Shown here one piece after another: positions 52,504 to 62,369 of a stretch of DNA of 64,000 nt. Under the pieces are notes generated by a model that made no database searches, was not told where the DNA came from, and saw nothing but the letters and a program-made list of their open reading frames with translations. The stretch covers positions 34,956 to 98,955 of the forward strand of contig JAREWP010000055.1 in NCBI GenBank assembly GCA_029001845.1, written 5' to 3'. A program made the translations under genes and the position numbers. Origin of the DNA: Candidatus Magnetocorallium paracelense. Lineage in GTDB: Bacteria > Nitrospirota > Thermodesulfovibrionia > Thermodesulfovibrionales > Magnetobacteriaceae. Within the stretch, counting starts at the first letter, position 1. Every line of letters starts with the position of its first letter.

Positions 52504-54411
52504 ATGAAAACCTGGATTTGCACATTTCCCGCTACACTCTTTTCCCCTTTGTGCGGCGCCGCACGACTTTACGCCAATGTTAAAAAAAACGGATTCGATG
52601 TATCCTTTATCGATATGAATCAGAAGGCTTTTTTTTCACTCCTTTCGCCTGAATCTCTTGAACAGGTTTTTGAACGAATCACACACTACATTTTTTCAGC
52701 ACACATGAGCAGTTCATTTCGGCGAAATATAGGGTCTATTCTTTTAAACAGCTCAAACAACGTCATACGACAACCCTTAATTCTTGATCTTTTGAATAAG
52801 ACTCCATTGAAAACCTACATAAAGAGGTCGAATGTTTTGGAAAAATATTTGTGTAAAATTGCAGGTATAAAAGTAACGACAGATAATATATATTACTTAC
52901 TCCTGGCAGGCAAGGATCAAATAGTTGCAGACATCGAAGTGTCACGGCAAAGGCTTCTTGAGAGTTTTTTAATACTCTCCGAGGATGACTTTATAGCAAA
53001 TTACAGGATGCTGTTATGCGGAAAAGCGTTGATTGATACAGTCTATTTTCCGGCGCAACTGGATTTCGGCTTTGGTTTTCACGGCAGTGCATACAAAATG
53101 AGGGCAGGCGACATTATTCACGCCGCATCAGATGAAAAACATAACTGTATGATTCCCTATTTTAACAGAGAAATCATGCCTCTATTTGAAGCCGAGCAGC
53201 CGGAATTTGTGGGATTGTCAATCACACACGCTGCTGATTTTGTGCCGACTTTTACGCTGGCTAAAATGATAAGAGAGAGAAATCCTGCAACACATATCTG
53301 CCTCGGCGGTGCTACTCTTACTGAATTGGCATACCGCATAAATAAAAATCCCCTATTATGGAATTACTTCGATTCTCTTGTACTCGGTCCCGGGGAAAAC
53401 TCCTTTGAAGAATTGATTATCTCCATTGAAAACAAAAAAACTCTATCCCAAGTCCCCAACCTTGTTTATAAAGAAAAAGACACTATTAAAAAGAGCAATA
53501 TAAAATATGAGCTGAATATAAACGAAACATGCACCCCTGAGTTTACATATATGCTGCCTGGAAGTGTTCTTCCTCTGGAAACCGCTTATGGATGTTACTG
53601 GAGCAAATGCATCTTCTGCTATTATCCTAAAATCGGACTGAGCGATATAAATGCTAAAGTAGAAAAAAATAAAAAAGTACGAAATATAGAACTTGTACTT
53701 GAGGATATTGATCAACTGCAAAAAAAATACAAGCCCTCTTTTATTGGTCTCATAGATTCAGCCGTCCACCCTGCCAGGCTGATGAAAATAGCGGAACATA
53801 ATCTCAACTCCGGCCTGAAATTCAGCTTTTCAGCTTTTTTCCGCTTTGAAAGGGAGTTTCTTTCTGCATCTTTTTGCAGAAAATTATCGCAAGGTCGATT
53901 CCTTGGAGGGCAGGCCGGACTGGAGTCCGGTTCTCAAAAAATTAACAACTTGATCAACAAAGGAGTCGATTTAGAGGATATAAAAAAAATCCTTAAAAAT
54001 TTTTATAAAAATAATATTTCCACCCATCTTTATGCCGTGATAGGAATCCCGGGCGAAAAGAAAAGCGATGGGGAGCAAACGTTTCGCTTTATCAGAAAAA
54101 TGCGGAAATACGCCACCCTCTTTTGGCAGATTTATCCCATGGGTGTACTGGAAAACGGGCCGCTTGCCGGGCGCGCCGAAGAGCTGGGCCTCACGATTAA
54201 ACCGCTTCCCGACGATAGTCTGACACAAATTACCATCCATGAGGTAAAAGAAGGTTTATCTCAAATAGAAAGTGCTGCCCTTTCTATCCAATATAGTGAA
54301 AAATTAAAACCCTACTTACATTCTTATATTGACTTCATCGATATTGAATCTCTTAAACTGCTCCTTTGTGTCTTTAAAGCAAAAAACAGCAAGGTTTTAA
54401 GGTGGCAATAA
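52504..54411 (+). CDS. Radical SAM enzyme with N-terminal B12-like region and CX4CX2C cluster motif
   Basis: A 635-residue protein. Residues 1-45 and 225-300 (EFVGLSITHAADFVPTF, TLAKMIRERNPATHICLGGATLTEL, LVLGPGENSFEEL) form a cobalamin-binding-like Rossmann region with a helical insert. The cluster motif at 364-372 is GCYWSKCIFC, that is CX4CX2C in place of CX3CX2C; a GC.W....C.FC pattern is typical of RiPP-maturation radical SAM enzymes. Later FIGLIDSAVHPARLMKIAE, GGQAGLESGSQKINNLINKG and VIGIPGEKKSDGEQTF follow the usual fold. It faces the NRPS operon, so a joint role is possible. Start ATG 52504 abuts the element's target duplication. Confidence 0.85.
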   Translation: MKTWICTFPATLFSPLCGAARLYANVKKNGFDVSFIDMNQKAFFSLLSPESLEQVFERITHYIFSAHMSSSFRRNIGSILLNSSNNVIRQPLILDLLNKTPLKTYIKRSNVLEKYLCKIAGIKVTTDNIYYLLLAGKDQIVADIEVSRQRLLESFLILSEDDFIANYRMLLCGKALIDTVYFPAQLDFGFGFHGSAYKMRAGDIIHAASDEKHNCMIPYFNREIMPLFEAEQPEFVGLSITHAADFVPTFTLAKMIRERNPATHICLGGATLTELAYRINKNPLLWNYFDSLVLGPGENSFEELIISIENKKTLSQVPNLVYKEKDTIKKSNIKYELNINETCTPEFTYMLPGSVLPLETAYGCYWSKCIFCYYPKIGLSDINAKVEKNKKVRNIELVLEDIDQLQKKYKPSFIGLIDSAVHPARLMKIAEHNLNSGLKFSFSAFFRFEREFLSASFCRKLSQGRFLGGQAGLESGSQKINNLINKGVDLEDIKKILKNFYKNNISTHLYAVIGIPGEKKSDGEQTFRFIRKMRKYATLFWQIYPMGVLENGPLAGRAEELGLTIKPLPDDSLTQITIHEVKEGLSQIESAALSIQYSEKLKPYLHSYIDFIDIESLKLLLCVFKAKNSKVLRWQ

Positions 54412-54461
54412 TGCACTAAAACATCTTTTCTGATGAGAGTCGGTTAGATTTCCATTTCATG

Positions 54462-55325
54462 TTACTGCACTTTGGCATGGGCAATACCGTACCAGGTGTT
54501 GACGCCTCTGTGGTGTCCTTCCAGGTATAGACTGTCCAAATCATCGGGGCCGAGATTGCTTATAAGTACAAGCCCTCTGTCTGTAACGTACTTCTCCACA
54601 TCTTCCCGATTTATACCAAAAGTGTAAGGTTCCTCGATCTTTTTTACATAGGCCATGTGTATTTCCGCTTCTTTGAATTTTTCGGGTTTGGTTATCACAT
54701 CGGCAAAGAAATAATCGAATATAATGGACGAACCTGAAGGCAGAGAGGAGACAAAGCACAGAACATTTGTTACTGCTTCGTCGTTGAGATACATGGAAAC
54801 GCCTTCCCAAGTGAAGAGAGCGGGCATGTTCATATCGAAGCCTTCCTCCATCAGGCGATCATTCGTTTTTTGCTTTGTAAAGTCCACTTCGACATATGTA
54901 ACATGATCCCTTTTAATACCGGCCTGCTGCACACGTTCTCTTTTGAATCGACTTGTCGCCGGATGATCCGCTTCGAATACATGACAACCTTCGAACCGAT
55001 CGGCGATACGATACGCCCTGCTGTCTAAGCCGGCTCCTAATATGACATACTGCTTTGCACCCTTTGATAACTCCTCTTTTACTATCTTATCGTAATGATG
55101 GGTTCTGGAGAGATGTCCTTCGTAGAGTCCGGGAAATTTGCGTCCGGCATATCTCAGAGCCAGAGGACGAATAAGAGGAAAACTTATTGGAAACCTAAGC
55201 CTGTTTCTTATCAAATATTTAGCAAGGTAGTCGGGATTTCGTAATTTTTCATCTTTTTCATAGGTGCCGGCCGCACGTATAGCAGCCGATGCTTCAGCTG
55301 TAAAACTATACTTGTCGTCTTTCAT
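54462..55325 (-). CDS. SAM-dependent methyltransferase, leucine carboxyl methyltransferase-like family
   Basis: A 287-residue protein of the PPM1/LCM-like family (TIGR00027 type). YVILGAGLDSRAYRI is the SAM motif I, CHVFEADHPATSRFKRERV the conserved block that follows, and FTWEGVSMYLNDEAV a family-specific motif. These enzymes methylate small molecules or carboxylates; many lie in actinobacterial and myxobacterial natural-product loci. It is convergent with the radical SAM gene. RBS GAAAGG precedes ATG 55325. Its position beside the NRPS and radical SAM genes is suggestive, not proof, of a shared product. Confidence 0.88.
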   Translation of the reverse strand: MKDDKYSFTAEASAAIRAAGTYEKDEKLRNPDYLAKYLIRNRLRFPISFPLIRPLALRYAGRKFPGLYEGHLSRTHHYDKIVKEELSKGAKQYVILGAGLDSRAYRIADRFEGCHVFEADHPATSRFKRERVQQAGIKRDHVTYVEVDFTKQKTNDRLMEEGFDMNMPALFTWEGVSMYLNDEAVTNVLCFVSSLPSGSSIIFDYFFADVITKPEKFKEAEIHMAYVKKIEEPYTFGINREDVEKYVTDRGLVLISNLGPDDLDSLYLEGHHRGVNTWYGIAHAKVQ

Positions 55326-55465
55326 AAAAAATACCTTTCTTCATGGTTCAGATGTTGTCAATGGTTTACCCACTTTCCCAATATGTAATCAATCCTTCAT
55401 TAGGAGATGATTTCTCATTTTCCAGTTATATTTTAGCCCAATTAACCCTCTTCCTGCTCTTTATA

Positions 55466-55546
55466 TTATTCATGTTCCTTATCTCTAAAAAATTCTATTA
55501 GTTCCCTTTTACTTTCCCTGACGATTTTCGTGTGTTTCTTATTCAT
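55466..55546 (-). CDS. Possible 26-residue peptide
   Basis: From ATG 55546 the frame gives 26 highly charged residues (MNKKHTKIVRESKRELIEFF and six more). It is notable because a strong RBS (AAAAGGAGGAAG) sits just before it. It may be a leader or a small protein. It is 140 bp upstream of the methyltransferase on the same strand. No homologue is recognised. Confidence 0.35.
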   Translation of the reverse strand: MNKKHTKIVRESKRELIEFFRDKEHE

Positions 55547-55636
55547 ATTACTTCCTCCTTTTCTTTTCTGGCCAACTCCTGTCAATATACTCTCTCTGGA
55601 AAAGCCAGCTTCTCCTAAAACATAGAAAAGAACTTT

Positions 55637-55747
55637 GTAACTGTTCCGCACTCAATCTATGGACAGGATGAACCGGATAAAACAAGATTGGTGTTTCTGT
55701 ATTTTTTGATTTTCCTGTTTATCCTGTAATCCTGTCTGAACAGTTAC
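55637..55747. mobile_element. GTAACT-ended palindromic element with imperfect 8-bp duplication
   Basis: A 111-bp element with ends GTAACTGTTC and GAACAGTTAC (perfect 10-bp inverted repeat) and imperfect pairing inside (GACAGGAT and ATCCTGTC regions). Flanks AGAACTTT (55629-55636) and AGAATTTT (55748-55755) match at 7 of 8. Its GTAACT termini and 8-bp spacing put it in the same broad family as 3861-4008. Confidence 0.7.
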
Positions 55748-55890
55748 AGAATTTTTTTTATTTGCTATGTTAGCATATCCATTGTATCTAAACAAATAGA
55801 TTTTGTTGTTGTTTTTTACCAGGGAATACATTAACTACAATCATTTAAAGTTTATAGACATGCCCCAGAGCTTTTGTAAGCAAGATATTC

Positions 55891-56136
55891 CTGTGGACGA
55901 GATATATGTTCCACTATTTGATATCTTCCCGGATCGCAGGATATGAGGAGGCTGGTTTTAGCGAGAATGTTTTTACTCATTATCGACTTTTGGAGTTCGA
56001 TGATCATGATATCGGCTTGTTTATAAGACAGTGGTACGCCATTGTAGAGAGTGACAACTTATCTAAAGCGGAGCAGGATGCTGAAGACCTGGAGCAGGTC
56101 ATGGACACGAAAGTGACGCATGTGTTTTTTTATTGA
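55891..56136 (+). pseudogene. Remnant of a NACHT-type NTPase
   Basis: A frame encoding ISSRIAGYEEAGFSEN, HYRLLEFDDHDIGLFIRQWYA and a short acidic tail. This matches the region just after Walker B in NACHT NTPases (TSRIAGY, then F....I..F...WY). The Walker A and B motifs, the rest of the NTPase and any effector or repeat domain are absent, and the frame ends after about 75 codons. It is best read as the stub of a decayed STAND-type protein, often linked with anti-phage defence. Confidence 0.6.
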
Positions 56137-56141
56137 AATCT

Positions 56142-57279
<1,138 letters not shown>

Positions 57280-57342
57280 TTAAAATCAAAACTGCGTTTA
57301 AAGCAGTTATCGACGCAGAGTAAATGGCATTGCTTTGTTTAG

Positions 57343-57930
57343 TCAGGCATGCTGCCCTATTTTTGTTTCCGTTCCTTTGAAAAGTCTTTTTATGTTCTCT
57401 TTATGTTTGTAAAGTATGAGAAAGGCGATTATTGCCGATATAATAATTTTTCCTGCCGAATAATCCGTTATAAAAATAATTGGAGGAAGCAGAATGAATG
57501 CAATTATGGCCGATAGTGAAGAGTATCTGGTAAACCAGGCAGTCAGCAGCCAGGACGCCACGCAAAGCAGGCCTGCATAGGGGCTGTAAACTAAAATCAC
57601 TCCAAGGCTGGTGGCAACGCCTTTGCCGCCGCGAAATTTCAGGAAAATCGAAAAGTCGTGGCCAATTATGGCGATAAGGCCCATTAGTCCGGCGTAAAAG
57701 CTTCCTGTATTGAAAAAGAAGCTGAAGAGGACAGGGATTGAGCCTTTCAGAATGTCTCCAATCAAGGTAAAGAGGGCAGCTGTTTTACCGACTGCTCTCA
57801 ATACATTGGTTGCGCCGATATTACCGCTTCCCACTTTCCTGAGATCAATTCCTTTTGATTTTGCAATTAAAACCCCGAAAGGAATGGACCCTGTAAGAAA
57901 AGAGAGGATTGCAATAATTATAATTTCCAA
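57343..57930 (-). CDS. plsY: Glycerol-3-phosphate acyltransferase PlsY
   Basis: A 195-residue membrane enzyme that transfers acyl groups from acyl phosphate to glycerol-3-phosphate, the first step of phospholipid synthesis. LTGSIPFGVLIAK, KVGSGNIGATNVLRAVGK and KFRGGKGVATSLG are the three PlsY motifs. Five to six helices, normal length. It is on the minus strand, convergent with tgt; the kdsC gene lies 240 bp upstream with nothing recognised between. Confidence 0.95.
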   Translation of the reverse strand: MEIIIIAILSFLTGSIPFGVLIAKSKGIDLRKVGSGNIGATNVLRAVGKTAALFTLIGDILKGSIPVLFSFFFNTGSFYAGLMGLIAIIGHDFSIFLKFRGGKGVATSLGVILVYSPYAGLLCVASWLLTAWFTRYSSLSAIIAFILLPPIIFITDYSAGKIIISAIIAFLILYKHKENIKRLFKGTETKIGQHA

Positions 57931-58170
57931 ATATTTCTCCTGGACCGGTATAACCGGAGGGACTGGAGTAATAGGTACAGTTTAGCCCGAATGAAGGCGC
58001 CAGGTACATTTTTCATCGCAAAGAACAAAAGGTTGGAAAGTTAAAGAAGGTTTCGGATATAAAAAAGCAGGTTTTGTACTGAAAAGAGATATTAAAATTC
58101 TTTATAGTACGGTGTTCCTTATTAACTCTTTGTGCTCTTTGCACCTTTGCGGTGAATTTTTACAGTTATT

Positions 58171-58707
58171 TCAGTTGCCGGAGTATTCGTTCATAATTTC
58201 CTGCCAGAATCCTTTCGATTTTAGCAGGAGATCGCAGATTTCCCTTACCGCCCCTCTTCCGCCCGGATTTTTTGTTATAATTGCAGCGTATTCCCGTATT
58301 TCGTCTGCAGAGTCTGCTACTGCCACAGGTAAACCGACCTGTTTCAAAACAGGGATGTCTACGATATCGTCTCCTATGAAGGCTATCTCCTCGTCTTCAA
58401 TGGAGAGTTTTTTTTTCAACTCTCTATAGGGAATATCCTTATTATGGGATTTGAGATAAACATCTTTTATACCAAGCTCCTCAGCTCTGAAATCAACGAC
58501 TTTCGAATATCTCCCCGATATTATCGAGACGTGGACACCCTTTTTTATGAGCAGCTTTATTCCGTGGCCGTCTCGTACATTAAAGTTTTTAATTTCATTG
58601 CCTTTACTGTCAATAATAATTGAACCGTCTGTGAGAACGCCGTCTACATCCAGAATAAGAAGTTTAATGTTTTTTGCAATTTCAGCTATATCTTTATCAG
58701 TTTTCAT
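58171..58707 (-). CDS. kdsC: Kdo-8-phosphate phosphatase (KdsC, HAD family)
   Basis: A 178-residue HAD phosphatase that releases phosphate from 3-deoxy-D-manno-octulosonate 8-phosphate, providing Kdo for LPS. LLILDVDGVLTDGS (nucleophile and acid Asp), NVRDGHGIKLL, SIISGRYSKVVDFRAEELGI and AFIGDDIVDIPVLKQVGLPVAVADS are the KdsC type-C0 HAD motifs in order. Length fits. Its presence says the organism makes Kdo-type LPS. Other Kdo genes are outside the window. Confidence 0.92.
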   Translation of the reverse strand: MKTDKDIAEIAKNIKLLILDVDGVLTDGSIIIDSKGNEIKNFNVRDGHGIKLLIKKGVHVSIISGRYSKVVDFRAEELGIKDVYLKSHNKDIPYRELKKKLSIEDEEIAFIGDDIVDIPVLKQVGLPVAVADSADEIREYAAIITKNPGGRGAVREICDLLLKSKGFWQEIMNEYSGN

Positions 58708-58819
58708 CAGATTTGTGTTTTGGTCTCCATTTACTGTGAAAGGTATGACATTGATGGGGTATATTGTTGGAAATTCAGGGCTGCTTTCATAGAATACACC
58801 GGGTTAAGGAGTAATGGAC

Positions 58820-59344
58820 CTATCCGGTAAGGGCTTTCAGCAGCCTGCTGTCCAATTCTCGAACATTTTTTGAAATGACTTTTGCTATTGTTTTTAATAT
58901 TTTCGCCATTAAAAGAGGATCGGTTGAGGAGAGGTCATTAAAGCTCTCGGTTTTTAACAGTAAGAGCTCTGTATCTTCAGTTGCCACGGCGTCTGCGCCA
59001 TGTGTTTTTTTCCCTTCGAGCACCGAGAGTTCTCCAAAAAAATGACCTTCCTTCATTACAGAAAAAACATGTTCCCATCCATGTACTGTATGTCTTATCT
59101 CGGAACTCTGTATATTCCTAAGCATTACAAGCATCTTGGTCTTGGTATCCAGTTTAAGTATTCTTTTGAGCTCTATTATGCCTTTTTTTATCATGTAGAT
59201 ACCTCGTGTGGGCTGACTTTCTTCAAACACATGTGTATTGGCGGAGAAATTGACATTTTCGATAAGTGTCGAAATTTTCTCCAGCTCTTTATCGCTCAGA
59301 CTTTCACAAAGCTGTTGTTTCTTCAAGTCGTCTGCATTAGTCAT
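58820..59344 (-). CDS. Cyclic-nucleotide-binding-like domain protein, paralogue 1
   Basis: A 174-residue soluble protein made of one Crp-type sensor domain: THVFEESQPTRGIYMIKKGIIEL, EGHFFGELSVLEGKKTHGADAVA and a helical tail; no HTH follows. In true cAMP/cGMP-binding domains the FGE(L/I) block is followed by R(T/A)A; here HGA stands in its place, so the phosphate-binding Arg is missing and nucleotide binding is doubtful. It is a close paralogue of the gene upstream and probably in one unit with it. It may be a signal-independent or differently liganded regulator; no partner is evident. Confidence 0.75.
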   Translation of the reverse strand: MTNADDLKKQQLCESLSDKELEKISTLIENVNFSANTHVFEESQPTRGIYMIKKGIIELKRILKLDTKTKMLVMLRNIQSSEIRHTVHGWEHVFSVMKEGHFFGELSVLEGKKTHGADAVATEDTELLLLKTESFNDLSSTDPLLMAKILKTIAKVISKNVRELDSRLLKALTG

Positions 59345-59432
59345 TATTCCTCCCCTCTGTTGGCTAAATCAATCGTAAGATTTTGAAATTTTTAGACAAA
59401 TTACAGGATAACCAGGTTTTGTTTAACACCTT

Positions 59433-59966
59433 TTAGTATCCAACCAGTACTTTTAACAGTTGCCTGTCTAAGTGTCTGACATTTATTGACGATATTTTGG
59501 CTATGGTTCTTAGTATTTTTGCAATTATTAAAGGATGTTTTGTTTCGAGTAAGTTGAAACTCTCTTTTCTTAATAAAAAAAGCTCGGAATCTTCTGTTGT
59601 ATCGGCATCTGCGCCATGTTGTGTTTTGTCTTCGATTACCGAGAGCTCGCCAAAAAAATGTCCGTCCACTAAAGTGGCGAATATCTGTCGCCAGCCATAA
59701 GGAGTTTTCCTTATTTCGCAGCAGTGCTGAATGTTTCTTAAAGAAATCAGTAATTTCGATTTGATGTCAACAGGTAGTTTTTTTGTTATTTCCACTTCTC
59801 CCGAATTAATCATATAGATACCGGAAGTTGGCTCTTTTTCTCTAAATACAGGATCGTTTTTCGAGTAGTTAAAAGTATCTACAAGTCCGGCAATGGTTTC
59901 TATTTCTCCGTCGTCAAGACCTTCGCACAGTATGTGCTTTGATTTCAAGTCATCAAATATGGCCAA
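59433..59966 (-). CDS. Cyclic-nucleotide-binding-like domain protein, paralogue 2
   Basis: A 177-residue protein with the same plan as the downstream gene: DPVFREKEPTSGIYMINSGEVEITKKL, DGHFFGELSVIEDKTQHGADAD and a C-terminal helix (SINVRHLDRQLLKVLVG). The phosphate-binding Arg of the FGEL block is again replaced by His, so the two share a variant site and arose by tandem duplication. No DNA-binding domain is present. It lies 88 bp upstream of its paralogue. Function unknown. Confidence 0.75.
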   Translation of the reverse strand: MAIFDDLKSKHILCEGLDDGEIETIAGLVDTFNYSKNDPVFREKEPTSGIYMINSGEVEITKKLPVDIKSKLLISLRNIQHCCEIRKTPYGWRQIFATLVDGHFFGELSVIEDKTQHGADADTTEDSELFLLRKESFNLLETKHPLIIAKILRTIAKISSINVRHLDRQLLKVLVGY

Positions 59967-60256
59967 TCTGTCCTCCGGTTATGTAATTACAGATAACCTT
60001 CCGGTTTTACCGAGTTTATCAGTTCATTTTCAAGAACATGATGCTTTATGTTAAATTCATTGATTGCGGACTTGTAAAGATGAGGTGTTTTCCCCGCTGT
60101 TTTAAAGAATATATTAAGTTATTTTCATGTCGGTTGTCAACGTCAGGTGTCTGAAAGCGATATGGATACCTGTAATTAGAGGTTAAAGTGTAACACAAAA
60201 GAACATCCTTTATTGAATGCTCTGCGATTAAACCACCAAAATCAGCCGGATATCTC

Positions 60257-61117
60257 TTATTTTACTATAATATCGACTAGAGTAAAAGCAAAAATCGTAA
60301 CGCTTATATAGCCGTTCATATTGAAAAATGCGATATCGAGCCTGCTTAGATCATGGGGTTTTACAATGGAGTGTTCATAGATCAGCAGACCGGCTATTAT
60401 AATCATCGATAAATAATAAATGTATCCAAGGTCGAAAATTTCTCCTGTCATTAGCAGTAATATCCAAGTCAGCAAATGGCAAGACCTTGCGATAATCAGA
60501 GCTTTTTCCACACCAAATCGCTGAGGTATGGAATATAAGGCGTTTTGTCTGTCAAAATCAATGTCTTGGAGAGCATATATTATATCGAAGCCTGCAAGCC
60601 AAAAAACTACTGCAATCATCAACGGCAATATTTCGACATTTATCTTCCCTGTAATGGCAATCCACGCACCCAGCGGGGCAAGAGAAATTGTCAGTCCCAA
60701 AAAAAGATGAGACAGCCATGTAAATCTCTTTGTGTAAGAATATATAAACAGTATAATAAGTATAACCGGCGCAAGCTTAATGCACAATGGATTCAGCATA
60801 TAGGCCGCAACGAGAAAAACAATCAGGGAGAAGGCTGTGAAAAGAACAGCTTCTTTCAGTTTAATTACTCCCGAAGGCAGTTCCCTCTCTTTAGTTCTGG
60901 GGTTTGCTGCGTCTATTTTTCTGTCTATTATCCTGTTCATGCCCATGGCGCCGGATCTGGCGCCGATCATTGCAATTGTTATCCAAAATATTTCCTTAAG
61001 AGCCGGTACGCCTTTTGCTGCAAGGATTGCCGAAGTAAAAGCAAAAGGGAGGGCGAACAGGGTGTGAGAAAATTTGATCATTCGGAGGTAAGATGCTATT
61101 CCGCTTTGGCCGGTCAT
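60257..61117 (-). CDS. ubiA: UbiA-family prenyltransferase (4-hydroxybenzoate or MqnP type)
   Basis: A 286-residue membrane enzyme with about eight helices. NRIIDRKIDAANPRTKER is the first Asp-rich site (ND..D-like) and YALQDIDFDRQNALYSIPQRFG the second, both needed for Mg2+-prenyl diphosphate binding. It attaches a polyprenyl chain to an aromatic acid in ubiquinone or, in futalosine-route bacteria, menaquinone biosynthesis (MqnP). This sequence resembles the UbiA-like subgroup often called MqnP in deltaproteobacteria; the sequence alone does not settle which. purC lies upstream on the same strand. Confidence 0.88.
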   Translation of the reverse strand: MTGQSGIASYLRMIKFSHTLFALPFAFTSAILAAKGVPALKEIFWITIAMIGARSGAMGMNRIIDRKIDAANPRTKERELPSGVIKLKEAVLFTAFSLIVFLVAAYMLNPLCIKLAPVILIILFIYSYTKRFTWLSHLFLGLTISLAPLGAWIAITGKINVEILPLMIAVVFWLAGFDIIYALQDIDFDRQNALYSIPQRFGVEKALIIARSCHLLTWILLLMTGEIFDLGYIYYLSMIIIAGLLIYEHSIVKPHDLSRLDIAFFNMNGYISVTIFAFTLVDIIVK

Positions 61118-61253
61118 AGATTTCTAATTCGTTGACAGTTAACGGTTTACTGTGATTTTAATGACAATGAGTCATTAATGGTATCTGTCTGTTAAGATTA
61201 GCGCCGAATTATTAATTTTGCGAATTTGTGAGGGCTATTCCGCTTCCTGTCGT

Positions 61254-62132
61254 CTATTCAGTCAATATCCTGAGTATTTCTTTGTACCTTCTCGATGTTT
61301 TATCGATTATTTCCGAGGGCAGAATGGGACCGGGGTACGTCTTGTCCCAGTCGAGAGTCAAGAGGTAGTCTCTTACTATTTGTTTATCAAAGCTGTCCTG
61401 ACCTCTTCCCGGCTCATAATTGTCTACAGACCAAAATCTCGATGAATCGGGCGTAAGAGCCTCGTCTATAAGAATGATTTCATCTCCTGAAAGGCCAAAT
61501 TCGAACTTTGTGTCGGCAATGATTATTCCTCTCTTCTCTGCGTAAGAAGCAGCCTTTGTGTATAACTCAATGCTGACATGGCGTAGTTTTTCCGCAACCT
61601 CTTTGCCGACAATAGATGAGCACTCTTCGAAGGAGATATTGACGTCATGCCCTTCTTCTGCCTTTGTGCTTGGTGTGAATAGAGGTTCGTTCAGCTTTTC
61701 GGACTCCTTTAAACCTGCCGGTAATTTTAATCTGCAAACAGTCCCTCCCTGCTTATATTCTTTCCAGCCCGATCCGGAAATATACCCCCTGACAATACAC
61801 TCTACAGGCATGGGTTTGGCTTTCCTTACAAGCATGGTGCGATCTTTAAGAATATTGATATAGGGATGGCAAATTTCGGGGAACTCTTCTTCTTTCGTTG
61901 TAATGAGGTGGTTGGCTATGACATTGCTCATTTTAGAAAACCAGAAGGTCGATAATTTGGTTAGCGTAGCGCCCTTATCCGGAATCGGATTGGGAAGAAT
62001 TACGTCAAAAGCTGAAATTCTGTCGGTGCTGATAATCAGTAACTGCTCATCAAGCGTGTAAACGTCTCGTACTTTGCCTCTCTTGAACAGCTTGAGTTCT
62101 TTTATGCTTGTCTCTGAAATTATTTTACCCAT
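61254..62132 (-). CDS. purC: Phosphoribosylaminoimidazole-succinocarboxamide synthase
   Basis: A 292-residue enzyme that joins CAIR and aspartate in purine synthesis. KRGKVRDVYTLDEQLLIISTDRISAFDV, VECIVRGYISGSGWKEY, FTPSTKAEEGHDVNIS and IIIADTKFEFGL...ILIDEALTPDSSRFW are the SAICAR synthase blocks. The longer, yeast-like form (about 290-300 residues) is normal for many deltaproteobacteria. It is divergent from the YtxH-like gene; no purine riboswitch is visible in its AT-rich upstream region. Confidence 0.95.
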   Translation of the reverse strand: MGKIISETSIKELKLFKRGKVRDVYTLDEQLLIISTDRISAFDVILPNPIPDKGATLTKLSTFWFSKMSNVIANHLITTKEEEFPEICHPYINILKDRTMLVRKAKPMPVECIVRGYISGSGWKEYKQGGTVCRLKLPAGLKESEKLNEPLFTPSTKAEEGHDVNISFEECSSIVGKEVAEKLRHVSIELYTKAASYAEKRGIIIADTKFEFGLSGDEIILIDEALTPDSSRFWSVDNYEPGRGQDSFDKQIVRDYLLTLDWDKTYPGPILPSEIIDKTSRRYKEILRILTE

Positions 62133-62230
62133 AATTTAATTATTATATAAGTCATTCGTTGTTATTAAAGATAAGCGACATACAAATATACAATAAAATT
62201 GCATCTAAAGTAAAATAAAAAATTTATCAA

Positions 62231-62260
62231 TTTACATTATCATTCAATATATATTATACT
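62231..62260 (+). promoter_or_regulatory. Probable sigma-70 promoter for the YtxH-like gene
   Basis: TTTACA (62231-62236), an 18-base spacer and TATACT (62255-62260), each one mismatch from consensus. It lies about 110 bp before the plus-strand gene in the gap shared with divergent purC. Confidence 0.5.
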
Positions 62261-62369
62261 AATCTCATAATTACACAGACATGCATGATGTCAGGCCCGA
62301 AGTAGAAACAGAAATTGTCCCTCTCTACATCAGCCAAATTATAGAGAAATTAATTCTATCGGAAACAGT

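Larger units (their letters stand above)
55326..55905. other. Intergenic region with a small frame and a palindromic element
   Basis: About 580 bp between a methyltransferase and a NACHT remnant. It contains the 26-codon frame at 55466-55546 and the GTAACT element at 55637-55747. Nothing else is recognised. Confidence 0.55.

Noticed and set aside
55906..56136. NACHT-like frame considered as an intact small gene
   Set aside because: It lacks Walker A and B and any start signal; only an internal segment of the family is present.
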